64,000 bases of DNA. It comes from Melanocharis versteri. Taxonomy: Eukaryota; Chordata; Aves; Passeriformes; Melanocharitidae. The position numbers and the translations under genes were made by a program. The notes below the pieces were generated by a model. The model had not been told where the DNA came from. It saw only the letters and a list, made by a program, of their open reading frames with translations, and ran no database searches. The first letter of the stretch is position 1; every line of letters starts with the position of its first letter. Positions 26,401-37,876 of this stretch are shown here, piece after piece. The stretch is from assembly GCA_013397845.1 (NCBI GenBank), contig VZTG01007409.1:1130368-1194367 (forward strand). The letters are read 5' to 3'.

Positions 26401-27329
26401 CAATGAAAAAGAAGCACTAGTGGGCTACCTCCTCCCACATTAGAGAGAGAGAGGTCACCTCTGCACCTTTGACAGAGAAATTGGAAGTAAAGGAGGGCTT
26501 CCTTTTGGCAGAGTGGAGAAAATTTGGTAAATAATGCATGTGGTCAACATAATTTAAAAAATAATTTTCTCAGTACTGCATTCCTTCCTGTGAAAAACCA
26601 AATGTTTTGTTTTCCATCACAAATGTTTTCCTTATTACTGTAGAATATATTCAGGCTCCAGGAAGAGACCTCCTAGAATGACTAGTTATATCTGTCTCCT
26701 TTTCATAGCTAAGAGAGGATAAAATGTTGAGGATGTGTTTTAGATACTTCTCTGAGAATGGGCTCAATGAAGCCAGTCACTCTGAGGGTGCATTCCTAAA
26801 TGGTCAGTAGTGTCTTTACACTTTGTGTGTCACTCTGTGTATAATACTGTGAAGACCAGGTAGACCACATTCAAAGAGAACACTTATTTTTCCCTCGGGA
26901 GACTCCTCTGAACAAAAATATTGTGGTGAGCACATCCTGCTGTCCATCATACACAGCATTTCCTGCTTTCCCATAAATGTGTGTAGCTCTTGTGCTAGCT
27001 AATTGCAAGAAAACTATTGATCACAAAAGCATATAAGCAAGAATAAAATTATTCATATTTCCAGGAAGCTGTTGGTCTCTGTTTGGGCCTGTGGTGGCTA
27101 TTACAGGAACATGCCACAGGTTTTGTGGTTTTCAAGAATTCAGGATTTGCTGATAGATGTTTTGGTGCTAACAATAATAGATCACCTCTCTTTCTCCAGC
27201 TCTTGTTTTAGCAACTCTCTGTAAATCTTTCATTAGGAATTAGTAAACCTGGACTAATTCTGTTGTCAGCGGTAAGAAATAGGTATCTTCAGAACATACT
27301 CATCACACCTCAGCTGTTTTTGCATGAGA

Positions 27330-27384
27330 TGACTCAGCTTCAGGAACCGGGTATGTCTGTATGTTGACAACAGAGGATGAGTCA
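27330..27384. promoter_or_regulatory. Pair of AP-1/MARE-like sites
   Basis: TGACTCAGC (27330-27338) and TGAGTCA (27378-27384) are both exact AP-1 heptamer cores, the first extended toward a MAF recognition half-site. They lie 48 bp apart start to start. Matching arms TTGACAAC and GTTGTCAA flank the second site about 50 bp apart. Two exact heptamers within 55 bp are suggestive of an enhancer, but each occurs by chance every few kilobases, and there is no gene nearby to assign. Confidence 0.25.
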
Positions 27385-30071
27385 GTTTACTGGCTGAATC
27401 TTCTTATACTCTGTTAGTTGTCAATATGTTGACTTAAATACTTCATATATGTGTGTGATGTCAGAGATCTGCTAAGTGTGACTCGCAAGAAACTTTAAAA
27501 TAATTGCGTACTTTTAACTTTAAGAAGAAAACACTGAAAACATATATTGTTATCACAAATATTTAAATGGTAGCTGCAAAGGGAAAAGAAACAGAGTCTT
27601 TCCTTAGTCCACTGGGATATGAAAATAGCTGCCTAACATTGTTGTAGGGTGTATTTAGGTTAGATTTGAGTAAAACCAAGTATGATTATCAATTAAATGA
27701 GTAGCCAGTGGTGATTATGTGATCTCTGTCCCTAGAGGTTTTTGAGAACTGTATGGACAAACATCCGTCAGCAGCCCTGAGCATTTGTCATGCACGATTT
27801 ACCCAATCTGCAAGAGGCAGTTGATTTTATCAGGCTCCCTGTATCCCTGTATTCAAAGGCTTCCTCTGTACTGATAATTTAAATATGCCAAGGTTCATTA
27901 TCTGACATGACTCCAGCTATTATAGAATAATGTGTATCGATAGCATTTAAGTGCCTTGGCCACTCAAGATGAGGTGGCCAACTCCACCCAACCCAAAATG
28001 GACACTGTCCTGTGCCAACTGCCAAATCATACCTAGGATTTGTTCAGGAAGCTGCTAATTGGTGTCATCCAAAGATGTGTGGGGTCCCTTCCAGCATTTG
28101 AACACTGCCGATGATCAAGACAAATGGCTCGGGAACATGCCCTGGCCCAGTTTAATCTGCTGGTATCACTATAACTTGTAATTCTGTAGCCAAGTCTGTC
28201 CACATGCTCACCAGAACTGTTCTCAAATTGAAAAATGAAACAAAGCTCAATGTTCTCTACATCTGAAAACAAGCAGTCTTTTATCACTTGTACAAGCTGG
28301 TAAAGATTCTCTGTAGCTCTCCTGCTTAGACTCCTATCCTTTTTTTCTCAGTAGAGGGCATCCTTAGTACAGCCACTTCAGCAGCCTGTATCCATACAGC
28401 AAAGAGTGGGGGAAATCTTCATATTGCCTCCAAAGCAGACTAAACTGAGTAAACACTTGGTACATGCACATATTTATGAGAAACACTAGGTCTTCTGGAG
28501 AAATTTGGGGCAGTATTCTCTTCTTCAGCATAATAGGCAAAAAAAAGGGAAATAGAGACTGGAACACTAAAAAGCCCTTGTGAAAATTTCTTGCTTAACT
28601 TTTTTTGGGTGATAGAGAAAAAGAACCAGTTTGAGCATAGAGTCAAAATAGCATATTTATGTTTTTGTCAGAAGAAAGAGGGGAGATTTCCCCATTTACT
28701 TTAATTAAAGTTCTCCACAAGCTCTTTTTTTCCCCTTAGGTTTGGGAGCTTGGCAGGCTTTATGTTTTTTTTAAAAAATCCAGAACGCTCACTAGGCAAA
28801 TTTTCCCATGCTTTCAAAGCTGTAGTGTTTAGGCAATCAAATGTTAATCCAACCACAGTCTAGCTTTTGCTTTCTTCCCAACAGCTTGATATCTCTTGCC
28901 ATTACTGTTATACCCTCAGATGTAGAGTAGACAGTGATGTCGCTGTCCAGCACATAAGTGGTAACGAACTGCAGCATAAATAATGAATTGATAACATGCA
29001 TGTGTTGCTCACCCCCAGAGCATGTGCAGGGCTAAGCCAGCTGCAAATGATTTATTCAACGTACCAAAGCTATACTAAATCAAGCAAACAATATTGCCTT
29101 TTTTTTTTCATAAGGGTGAATTATTTCCCACGAAGCTGGTAACTTATATCTATTAATTTATAATCTCTATAACTCAAATGTTTTGCTTCATAACACTCTG
29201 ATAGTGGTAAACATCAAAACAATTGAAGACAGTCTCTAAGGACTGTGTTAGCTTAATAACTGTGAGAGTGAGCATGCAAATGAAATCAAAAAGGCACATC
29301 TAAGGAAAGAGAGAGTATAAAAGTGAAAATCTAAAGAGTTAAGTGATCTCAGCCTTTAAAGAGTTCTTCACTGAGTCCGATCTGCAAAGAGTTACCACCA
29401 TGAATATTTTAAAAAGTAGACCAATGTAAAAGTTGAATTACAGCCTTTAAATCTACCTGATCTGTATTGCTCTTCACTGGGGGCCTTTACTGATAAATTT
29501 AATGTTTATCTGAGATATCTGACAACAGAAAAAAAAAACAAAACCAAAAAACAAAGGAGAGGAAGTTTTTAAAAAATGCATTGTTTCATTTTTTTCTAAC
29601 AAATATCTTCATTATAAAGGAGGTTTGTAACATTTCTTTATTAGAAACTAAATTTGAATGACAATAATTTTGCTATGATTGTTTTTTATGATAAACTGGA
29701 AACAGCGTACAATGATCACTACCACATGTATTTAGACTTGGGTTGGCTAGACTTGTATTCTCCCAGGGAATCTGGGTACTTCAACTGGATTTCATTTTTT
29801 AAAATTTATATCTCACTGAGAAATTTCCAGCTTAGTTTCCAATCTATTTATTCACAAGAATTCTTAGGGTTTCCACTAACTGTTGCAGATGTTCTTTGCT
29901 AGCCTGGGTCCCACAGTCTTGGAACAAGCTCTCGGGAGAGAAAAGGCCTATTTTACAGGATCAGAATGTTTATTCACACTGAAGTCAAAAGGACTAGCTG
30001 TATCATGTTGCAAACAACAGCAAATTATCTGAACAGATAGATTCCTTTTCATTACAAGGATAAATGTGCAC

Positions 30072-30114
30072 GTACACACACACGCACACAGACACACAGG
30101 CACATGCACACATA
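30072..30114. repeat. (CA)n-type microsatellite, imperfect
   Basis: About 43 bases of alternating CA with G and T interruptions (ACACACACACGCACACAGACACACAGG and so on). Translation through it gives a His-Thr-rich chance frame (30066-30293). Confidence 0.9.
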
Positions 30115-31256
30115 TGCATGAACTGTTTGGGAGTAAATCTGAGAAAAAAAATGAGGGAGGGATGAGGTTAGCAAAAGTTAATGGAAGAAAAATAACCCCC
30201 TTGGGCTTAGCGCTACTCCTGTCAAAGAGTAATAAAGGGGTTTTGTTTGTTTTGTTTTGTCTTGTTTTTTCCCCGATGAAAACAGAGGACTGAGGCCTGG
30301 TTCTGTTCTCAGCAAAACTATTGTAAAAGGCAGAGTTGGAAGTTGAGCAAAAAGGGGCACTTGCTGGTGCTTGCCCAGAGAGAGGAGCTTGAATGTTTAG
30401 GGCCTAAAACAGTAGTGTGACATTAATGTCAGGATGTTTGGACTTCTTTATTTATGAAAAAAAAGTGCCCATGTCTTTTTAGGTGCAGAAGTTAGATGGA
30501 TGCAGGGGTAACAAAGGACCCAGTTTCTCAGAGATTCTTAAGAGCTGCCAGATAAAATTAGGGTTTCATGAAAGGCTGAGAGAGTGCAGACGCTCATAAA
30601 TAACGATGCTGTCCTCCTTCCTTCAACAGCACGGCAGTGGGCTCTTCTGGCAGCAGGCACTGTGTTAACGCTTTTAATACACTTTAAAAATTAGGTTTGT
30701 ATTTTAATGAAACATCCATATCTGTTTTGAAAGAGTTTTTTGGTTTTAACCAGAAACAGAGAAGTTATTTTTGTTCAAACAATATAGCCATCTCTTCTTC
30801 CTCATCCAGAATGTGGAATTTCTCCCTTGAAAATTCATAAGGAACTGCAAAAACCACATAACCATGAACATCGTTGGAGCCACTCTGTCTCCCACCAGTG
30901 CATCTCTGGATGTCAAATGTACCTTAGGTTGCACCTTACTCAGTGAGAAACAAAGCAGAGGGGGGGGTCACAGTCTATCAGTTGTTATATTTACAGCAGA
31001 GGCTATCCTGTATTGTGCAGGATCTCTCCCAGTGGTCAGCAGAAAGCTGAAAGTGAAGAGAGGTGATCAAAAGAATTGTCCTCTAATCCTTCCTCCCAGC
31101 CCAGAAATAATCCAAATATCTCTTATAAACATAATGAAGGCTTTATTTCACTTAAAATCATGACAAAATGCATACTTGTTTCAAGCTGCAAAACTAACTG
31201 CTATATGGAAATATTTTGTGCCTTAGAAAACAGGTGTTTGCACTGGCCTAGGCATC

Positions 31257-31270
31257 GTCACGTGAGTCAG
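31257..31270. promoter_or_regulatory. Overlapping E-box (TCACGTGA) and AP-1 site
   Basis: The 14-mer GTCACGTGAGTCAG contains the palindrome TCACGTGA (31258-31265), the preferred core of MITF/TFE and other bHLH-zip factors, directly overlapping an exact AP-1 heptamer TGAGTCA (31263-31269). The overlap would make binding mutually exclusive or composite. It lies far from any recognised promoter. This is sequence match only. Occupancy or function is not shown. Confidence 0.3.
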
Positions 31271-34200
31271 ATGATTCAAAACAGCTCAGTGTAAATGAGA
31301 GTCGGGGAAAACCTCTTATCGGGTTTGTTTCTTACTCCTCGTCTGTTAGAAGAAAAACTGAACTTTTAAAAAATAGATTTAAAAGTGCAAACATGAGGAT
31401 GAATCACCAACCTCCCCCTCCCAAAAAAACTTACAAGCACTAAACAAGCACATAATATGTAGCTGGAGTCACTTTTCTATTTGAAGGAAAAAAATACACC
31501 AAAAAATTGAAATGACAACAATAACAAGCCTTCCCTGACTCTGGAGTGATGGCATCCTCCATGCCTTTTGGTTTTGTTTCAGAAGGAAATCCACCTTCCA
31601 GCCATTCAGTCCCAGAAGCTCCTTAGAGCATGTGGTCTCTAAGCTCCAGGGAGAGCCAAGAGGCTGAAAGGGAAAAGCTCCCAATTTCATCCTAACACAG
31701 CCCAAGAAAATACTTCATTATTTGTGTTTCTTTACTGAAATTCAGCCCTTTTTATAGCTGAGGCGATACTGACAGCTGTTCCATTTATTTTAAATGTTCC
31801 CTGTTTCTGGGGTAATCATTTAGATCCGGTAGCTGAACCTCTGAACAGAGTCTGCTTGACTTCTCAAATAGAGATGAAAATCCAGCCTGGAGATCAATGG
31901 GAAATTTTCTGGTAGTTCTGGGTAATTGAGATAAATTTTCTTATTATTCTTTTCTTTATCTTGCAGCCAGGCAGTCTTCCTGCAGGAACTGAGGAAAAAT
32001 AAAAAAGCAATTTATAAAAGCCAGCCTCAAAACTAAATCTTACTGTGTAATATAATCTCTCCTTGGGAGTTTGTTTTTCCCTTGACCAGGCTATATTGCT
32101 GCCAGTTTCATGACTCCAAAATTTGTGAGTCACATCTTGATCTGTAGAGGAGCTGGGTCACGTGCATTGTCACATATTGCACTCGCCTTCCCCGTTGCTA
32201 CTGTGGGTGAGTACTGCCAATTCCATTAGCGTGGCTAACGGTTCTAATTTGCTTCTGGTTTACATTGGCTGCAGGAAAAGCAAATACAGTAACCCTTCAC
32301 TTTAGGTGGCACCAGTAGAACTAGGTTTGTCATGCCACAGAGCAGCCAAAAGAAATACAGTAATTTCTGGGAAACAGACTTATTTACATGTTATATTCTT
32401 TTTAGTGCTATACTGTCATAGCTGTCTGTCTGTTTAACAGACTTGGACACAAAAGATCTGGATGAGGACTATAAAAGAAGCAGGGGAAAGTGGAACAAAA
32501 TTAGGGAAATACCTGAAGTAACAGAGAAAACCAACAATGGATCCTTACTGAAATGCAAACTTGAGACAAGAGAATACTGAAGATAAAAATATTGGTAACA
32601 TAAAAGGGAGAATTGAATGTGGTCAAATTGAGGCCCTCTACAGTTAAAAAAATGAACAGCAAAAGAATGGTGAGAAGTATAAATAGTTGCATTCTGGCTT
32701 ATCCTGTTGTGTGGACCCTGTTCCCGGCAAACAGCCAAAGCTCTTGGCATCCATAAAAACCACAGTTGGGCCCCTCACTTTCCTTGTCACTTCTACGTCT
32801 AGGACTTCTGTCCCTGTTATACCTAAGCAATAATTATGGATAAACAAAAGATGCCTACAATATTAATACATGCCAATGTATTAATATAGTTTATTTTGTC
32901 CTGACCAGAAGTGGAAAGTATCAGACAAATCTTTTACAGCATAGATGAAAGAAAGTCACAGGAGGGCCAAGTGTTTCCAGAGCATTCTCGTGTGATGTTA
33001 TTCAAAATGTTAATTCCCATAAGAGAGAGAGGAGGGGACTGACCTTAGGACACATATGACATTCGAGAAGAATTGAAAGATGCTGGGCCTTATCAAACTC
33101 AGAAGATGTCACAAAAGTTGTAGTCTTGGCTTGTGACAAAGGGGTTATGGGGAAGGCAAAAGCATTTAAAGATTGATAAATAAGAATATATGTTTTAAAA
33201 ATTTGTCTGAAATAACCCCAAATTTCAACCTATACTGACTCAGTAAATCTGCAGTGCACACTGAAGAAGTGTTAAAGCAAAATTTTGTGCTTCATTCATT
33301 GACAAACTGGCAGAAGAAATTAATCACTGTCGTTTCCTTCAGTAAATTCAAGGGGTGTGGAGAAGGCTCTCAGAACAATTCAAATATTTGAATTGCAGAG
33401 CAACAAGTGAAAGGAGACAATTACAGCTGATTTTTGTGAGCTATTGTCCAATGGCAAAATATCTTTTCTCTTTGAGCAACACATATTCCAGATATCTCCT
33501 GCTGGCACTTTGTCATCTACTTCATCGGATGCTGTGCTTCCTGTTTTGGATCACATACTAAGCACATGTGGTAACTAACTTTTATCAAATCTGACAGCCA
33601 ACCACTGTTTGATAGAATAGTTTCTAAAAAATGTGTGGAACTTTTTGGACTTAAACACAAGGAAATTCAAACTCAGCTGGACACTCTCCACCGGCCTTTA
33701 TGTGAAAAACCTCTGCTTGGCAATTATTAAGAGCATTCTCTTAGAAATATCTCTAAATCAATCAGTCTTGAGACATTACAATTCCATAGCTTGTCTCACT
33801 ATGGGGAAATTGTCTGGAAAGTTTGATTTCTTGAAGGTAAGTAGAGATGACTTTTCCAGCTATCAAACAGAGGAAGCCTGATTGTGACATCTCCATAAAC
33901 ACTCAGGTCACAGCTGCAGATTGAAAAGCCAAGAAATGCCCTATAAAAGAGGGGTGACAAAAGCCGTCTTTGGAAACTCTGGGATCAGTGTCTGCCTGGG
34001 AGAATATGAAACCTAAAAAGACACGCCTCTGTTTCTACATAATTTTCAGCCACCAGAGGGAAAACCAGATGGAATTTAAAGCAAATCGCCACCTTTCAAT
34101 CAACTCATCAATTTCTAAAGCAGAGATGTAATCTGTATTGAATTTTACTGGATGGCTTACAGACATTTGGAAAGGATTAATTTCCACAGAACATTTCTTT

Positions 34201-35072
34201 ACACCTATATTGGCTTCATCTCTACTGTATTTTATGGGATCTTTCACATCGATGAGGAAAAGTCCTGTATTACCTGAAAAAAGGGAAACTTTCCCATTTA
34301 AAAGCCACGGGGTGAGGATATGTACCTATGGCACAGTTCAGTGTCAGGCAGAGATACTGGAAGCCACCCTGGACATCCTTGCTAGGTGATGGGAAGCATT
34401 ATGTCTGTATTAACACAAGACTTTACCTAGACTCATATAATTTGCTTCTCAGCTGAGCTTATTAGCCTATAGAAAGTGTTACATTGATGCAAAGAGTATT
34501 TTGTTCCACAGTAACCTATTTAGATTTCAGTTGCCCTTTTTGGGGCATCACATCCTGTTAAGCAGACTCTCCAAAAGTGGCTGGAAGAAAAAAACTTTTG
34601 TGTGAGAGGTGGTTCATCCAATATAAATTAAATTCACCGCATCCCCTATGGAAGGTGTCAACAAATGGGAACGCCAAATGCAATTATTTGCCGTTGATCC
34701 TGATTGTGGTGATTATCTTCCAAGAAGTAGGCAGATTAATGTGCAGTGAGGAGGAGGAAAGTGTTTCTGGGGTGGTGGAGTGGGTTAGCCACAGGCCTAG
34801 TGATCTGATCTAGGGCACTCGAGCTGAAGTTTTCAAATGCCTCTGCATTCCCACTCGTGCACTTTAGCACAGTGAGAAGCTAGTTTTTCCAAAGCACATA
34901 TGATTCTGATCCCAGGCTATGTCTGAAAATTTCAAGTAGAGGTTTAGAGCTTCTGGGAATGTACCTAGAATGAACAGTATGTACCATAATTCACACCACT
35001 TTGTGGTGATTTTTGTTATTCTGAGGGCAGTCTCCCCATATCATACAGCCTATGATTTCCAATAATAACAAA

Positions 35073-35089
35073 TTTTTTTTTTTTTTTTT
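35073..35089. repeat. T homopolymer, about 17 bases
   Basis: A pure T run preceded by AATAATAACAAA. No retroelement body adjoins it. Confidence 0.9.
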
Positions 35090-35474
35090 GTTGCAAGTGG
35101 CTGGCTGTTTTATCTGTACAATGATAACTGCAATTTCAATTTAAAAAATCACCCCCTTCACAAGAGCCAGGAATTTCGTTCACCACATGTGTCTGGATTC
35201 CTTTACATTATACTAACACACACACAATTGTCAAGCAATTGACAATGAAATTAGTGTCATGGATAAAAAAAATTAAGAGCTTTAGCCTCTAGGTGCACCT
35301 GTTTACAGCAACTAGGCAGGCTCAGTCAGGGTGTGTGTGTCAGTCTGCCACTGCAGCTGTTCCATTACCATAAAACCCATAGTATTTATTAAGTTTTAAG
35401 CCTTTCTGAACTCCGTAACTTTGGCTCACAAAGAGAGGCTGTAATGCTATGTCTGGACTGTGATAATAGTTCAG

Positions 35475-35688
35475 ATAAAGATCCAGCATGTGACTCCTAA
35501 TGAAAGCATTAAGTCTATTGGAAGGAACTATATCAAACTATATGCAGTAAAGCAGACAGCAAATATGAACCATGAAGAATTAATGATTAACTATTCACTG
35601 CATGCTTCACTTGGAACAGCACTGCCATTGAAGGAGTCTGCAAACTCCGTGGAAGAAGTTAACTCACAAACTGGTATTACACAACAAG
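35475..35688 (+). other. Exon-like open frame flanked by AG and GT (doubtful)
   Basis: A 214-base open segment sits between GTTCAG and AAG-GTAAAAAT. The second is a good 5' splice-site match, while the first lacks a pyrimidine tract and is a poor acceptor. The frame, open from about 35445 to the stop after 35711, has balanced, non-repetitive composition with segments such as MNHEELMINYSLHASLG and KESANSVEEVNSQTGITQQ. As an exon it would begin in phase 0 and end in phase 1. I recognise no domain or family, and no partner exons are visible nearby. Open frames of this length are common by chance in this window. Confidence 0.12.
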
Positions 35689-36314
35689 GTAAAAATCACA
35701 AATGCATTGCTTAAACGTTGGGTGGCTGTTCTTTAGTGCAAGGAAATTATTTCCTGTACAAATAAATGTTGGGTCTTGTTCATGTCGCCAGTTCTGCAGC
35801 TGATTGTACACAGACAGGACACTCCACACAGACTACCCAGGCACACCAAATTTATTGGTAGTCCCAGGCACGTCCACATGGATTCAGCTAAGGCATAGAA
35901 GTTTCAGTCGTGATAAACAACCAACTCTTAGATGCAGAATTACATCTTTATTATTCTTTAAAACTGCTTGTGGTTTTTCTTTTCCTAGGAGAAAGTTGTG
36001 TGGGATTACACTTGTTAATCTTCGTGCATTCTGTTATTTCAGCAAGCTGTAACATTTGAAAGCTGCTTCGGAGATGCTGTCTTGTAAATGACTTCTATGT
36101 TAACATCCACAACTTCAAATTAACATCACTGACAGAACTGGAGGGAAACCCTGGAGAACCCAATGCCACAGCTACTGACAGGCTCTGAAGATGACATCTG
36201 ACTCCCTCAGATCCAGGCAGCAAGGAATTGCTGTCTTGTAACTGGTCTCTTACATCTATGCAAGGTACAAGTCTTGGCTCCTGGGACTCCAGTGAGAGGC
36301 AAAACTGCCCACTC

Positions 36315-36349
36315 CAGGAGCACTGCCCAGTCCAGGGGCAGTGCTCCTG
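36315..36349. repeat. Perfect 14-bp hairpin with 7-base loop
   Basis: Left arm CAGGAGCACTGCCC (36315-36328), loop AGTCCAG, right arm GGGCAGTGCTCCTG (36336-36349). The arms are exact reverse complements and about 70% GC, so single strands would fold stably. It is too short for a canonical miRNA precursor stem of 22 bp or more. No downstream U run marks it as a terminator-like element, and it sits in a locally GC-richer stretch (36.25-36.55 kb) with no recognised repeat family. Confidence 0.85.
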
Positions 36350-37130
36350 CAGGTCCCAGAGATTAAATCCTGCTATCAGCTGGTGTGTTGTGGTTCACCA
36401 CTGTCCATGTCAATGGTGTGAGGGCCAGCCTGCTCTGCTGCTGTGCAGAGTGGTGGTGCACTGGGGATCTGTTTGGCCTGTGAGGCTCTGAGTGTGCTCC
36501 AAGGGCACATTGCAGCTGAAATCCTGACCTGACTCCCCACCCTGAGCGCCAGAGGAACAATCTTGTGCAAAGCTCATGCTGTAATCAGTGGAGGAAAGCA
36601 GACAACCCCAGCAGTTCATTCAGTTCTGCCTCAGATTTAAACTGTGTAACTGTAGAAGACACCATTGACAGCGTGAAATGACGAGGCTCCAAACTTAAGG
36701 CTCACTGAAAGTGCATGGTTGTTTACCTAAGTCAAGTGCCAAGTACAGAAATTATGTTTATGCCAACACAGTTCTATTTATGGCACTCCTATTTATCTTG
36801 CAATCATGAATGGGCCTAATGAAAATGAGGATGAGCTATGGCATATTGAGGAAAGTAGGTTATAATGTTCTCTTCCTAAAACTACAGAAAATTTTTAGTG
36901 TTAAACAAGAAGTACTTAATGGTTTGGGCCAGTGTTTTGGTGCAGACTGATGCAATTCTTGATTGCTCCACCTCCTGGCACTGCATCCCATCACTTTATA
37001 ATCAGCACAGTGCATGTGAATTCCATCTACAGGGGCTTTTACATTTGTTTTCTGCTGTTAGATCAGTGGGAGTTTGAAGGATTCTGAATTAGTTATGTTT
37101 TATGATAGATATGAATACTTTAACTTCCTC
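36350..37130. other. Unique noncoding sequence before the LTR
   Basis: No gene recognised. Three overlapping minus-strand open frames at 36.36-36.62 kb cover the same GC-richer DNA in different phases, which argues against any one of them being coding. Confidence 0.5.
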
Positions 37131-37300
37131 TGGTAGGCTGACCTACCAGACACTGACCCAGCCTCTCTCTCCCTCCCCCTCCTCAACAGGACAGTGGGGA
37201 GAAAATAGGATGGAAAAGTTCATGGTCTCAGATAAGGGCAGTGAGATCACTCACCAGTTACTTTTATGCGCAAAACAGACTCAACATGGAGAAAATTAAT

Positions 37301-37310
37301 TTTATTTATT
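37301..37310 (-). promoter_or_regulatory. LTR polyadenylation signal
   Basis: AATAAATAAA on the minus strand inside the LTR, two overlapping AATAAA hexamers. In the LTR layout this marks the end of the R region. It could still act as a polyadenylation site for any minus-strand transcript crossing the locus, but the sequence alone does not show that. Confidence 0.5.
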
Positions 37311-37711
37311 GCCAGTTTGAAAGAATAGAATGGTGAGAAAGACTGAAAGTAATATACCTTCCCCCTCCTCTCAGGTTCAATTTCACTCCTCAATTCCCAG
37401 CTCCTCTACCTCCTTTCCCAGGAGTTTTACAGGGGATGGGGGACATCTTCTTGCTGCCATTCTTCACTCCTCAGACTGTTTCCTTCATCCAGCATGGGTC
37501 TTTCCCAAGGGCTGCAGTTCCTTTCAGGAGCCTGTTCAAATGTGTTGCAGGGCAATACCTGCCATGCCATGGTCTTCTTGGGGAGTGAACTGCAGGGAAA
37601 TCTTTGGGGGATGTCCTCCCCTCCTCTGACTTTGTCCTTCCCTCCTCTGCTGTTTCTCACTCCTTTCATTTCCTTTTTGCTCTCTGGAGTGCTGTGTTTT
37701 TTTCCTCCATT

Positions 37712-37721
37712 CTTAAATATG
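37712..37721 (-). promoter_or_regulatory. LTR TATA-like element
   Basis: ATATTTAAGA on the minus strand, about 155 bp inside the LTR 5' edge, is in the right place for the U3 promoter TATA box relative to the polyadenylation signal 400 bp downstream. Initiation from it today is not supported by anything else in the sequence. Confidence 0.35.
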
Positions 37722-37876
37722 TTTTCCATGAGGTGCCACCACTTTTGCTGCACAGGGCTCTGCTGGGCCCTGTTGTTGGATGGTTGGTTGGAGCTGTCTG
37801 GAGCCATCTGTATCAGGCATGGGTCAGCCCTGGCCGCTCCTCACCCAGTGCAGCTCCACAAAGGCCCAGATAGACA

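Larger units (their letters stand above)
22441..30071. other. Unique AT-rich noncoding sequence
   Basis: No transposon recognised after the CR1 pair. A region of longer open frames at 23012-23445 is listed separately, and an A run of about 14 bases lies at 25170-25183. Two AP-1-like sites lie at 27330-27384. Otherwise no coding, RNA or mobile-element signature was seen. Confidence 0.55.
30115..36314. other. Unique noncoding sequence
   Basis: No transposon recognised. It holds an E-box/AP-1 composite at 31257-31270, a second CACGTG at 32159-32164, a T run of about 17 at 35073-35089 and an exon-like open frame at 35475-35688, the notable ones listed separately. Other open frames of 60-100 codons are scattered over both strands with no motif or splice context. 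Confidence 0.55.
37131..37876 (-). mobile_element. Endogenous retrovirus solo LTR
   Basis: On the minus strand this has the layout of a retroviral LTR of about 750 bp. It starts near TGTCTATCTGGG, has a TATA-like ATATTTAAGA (37712-37721), about 400 bp further on an AATAAATAAA polyadenylation signal (37301-37310), then a TTTTGCGCATAAAAG block and an end at ...CTACCA. It resembles an avian LTR family I recall as ERVL-like. The class assignment is from memory and not verified. It is old: the outermost 5' end is divergent, and I see no clear target-site duplication. No internal gag, pol or env sequence flanks it on either side, so it is most simply a solo LTR left by recombination. Long plus- and minus-strand open frames over it (for example 37494-37895) are incidental. 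Edges are uncertain by about 20-40 bp. Confidence 0.72.
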
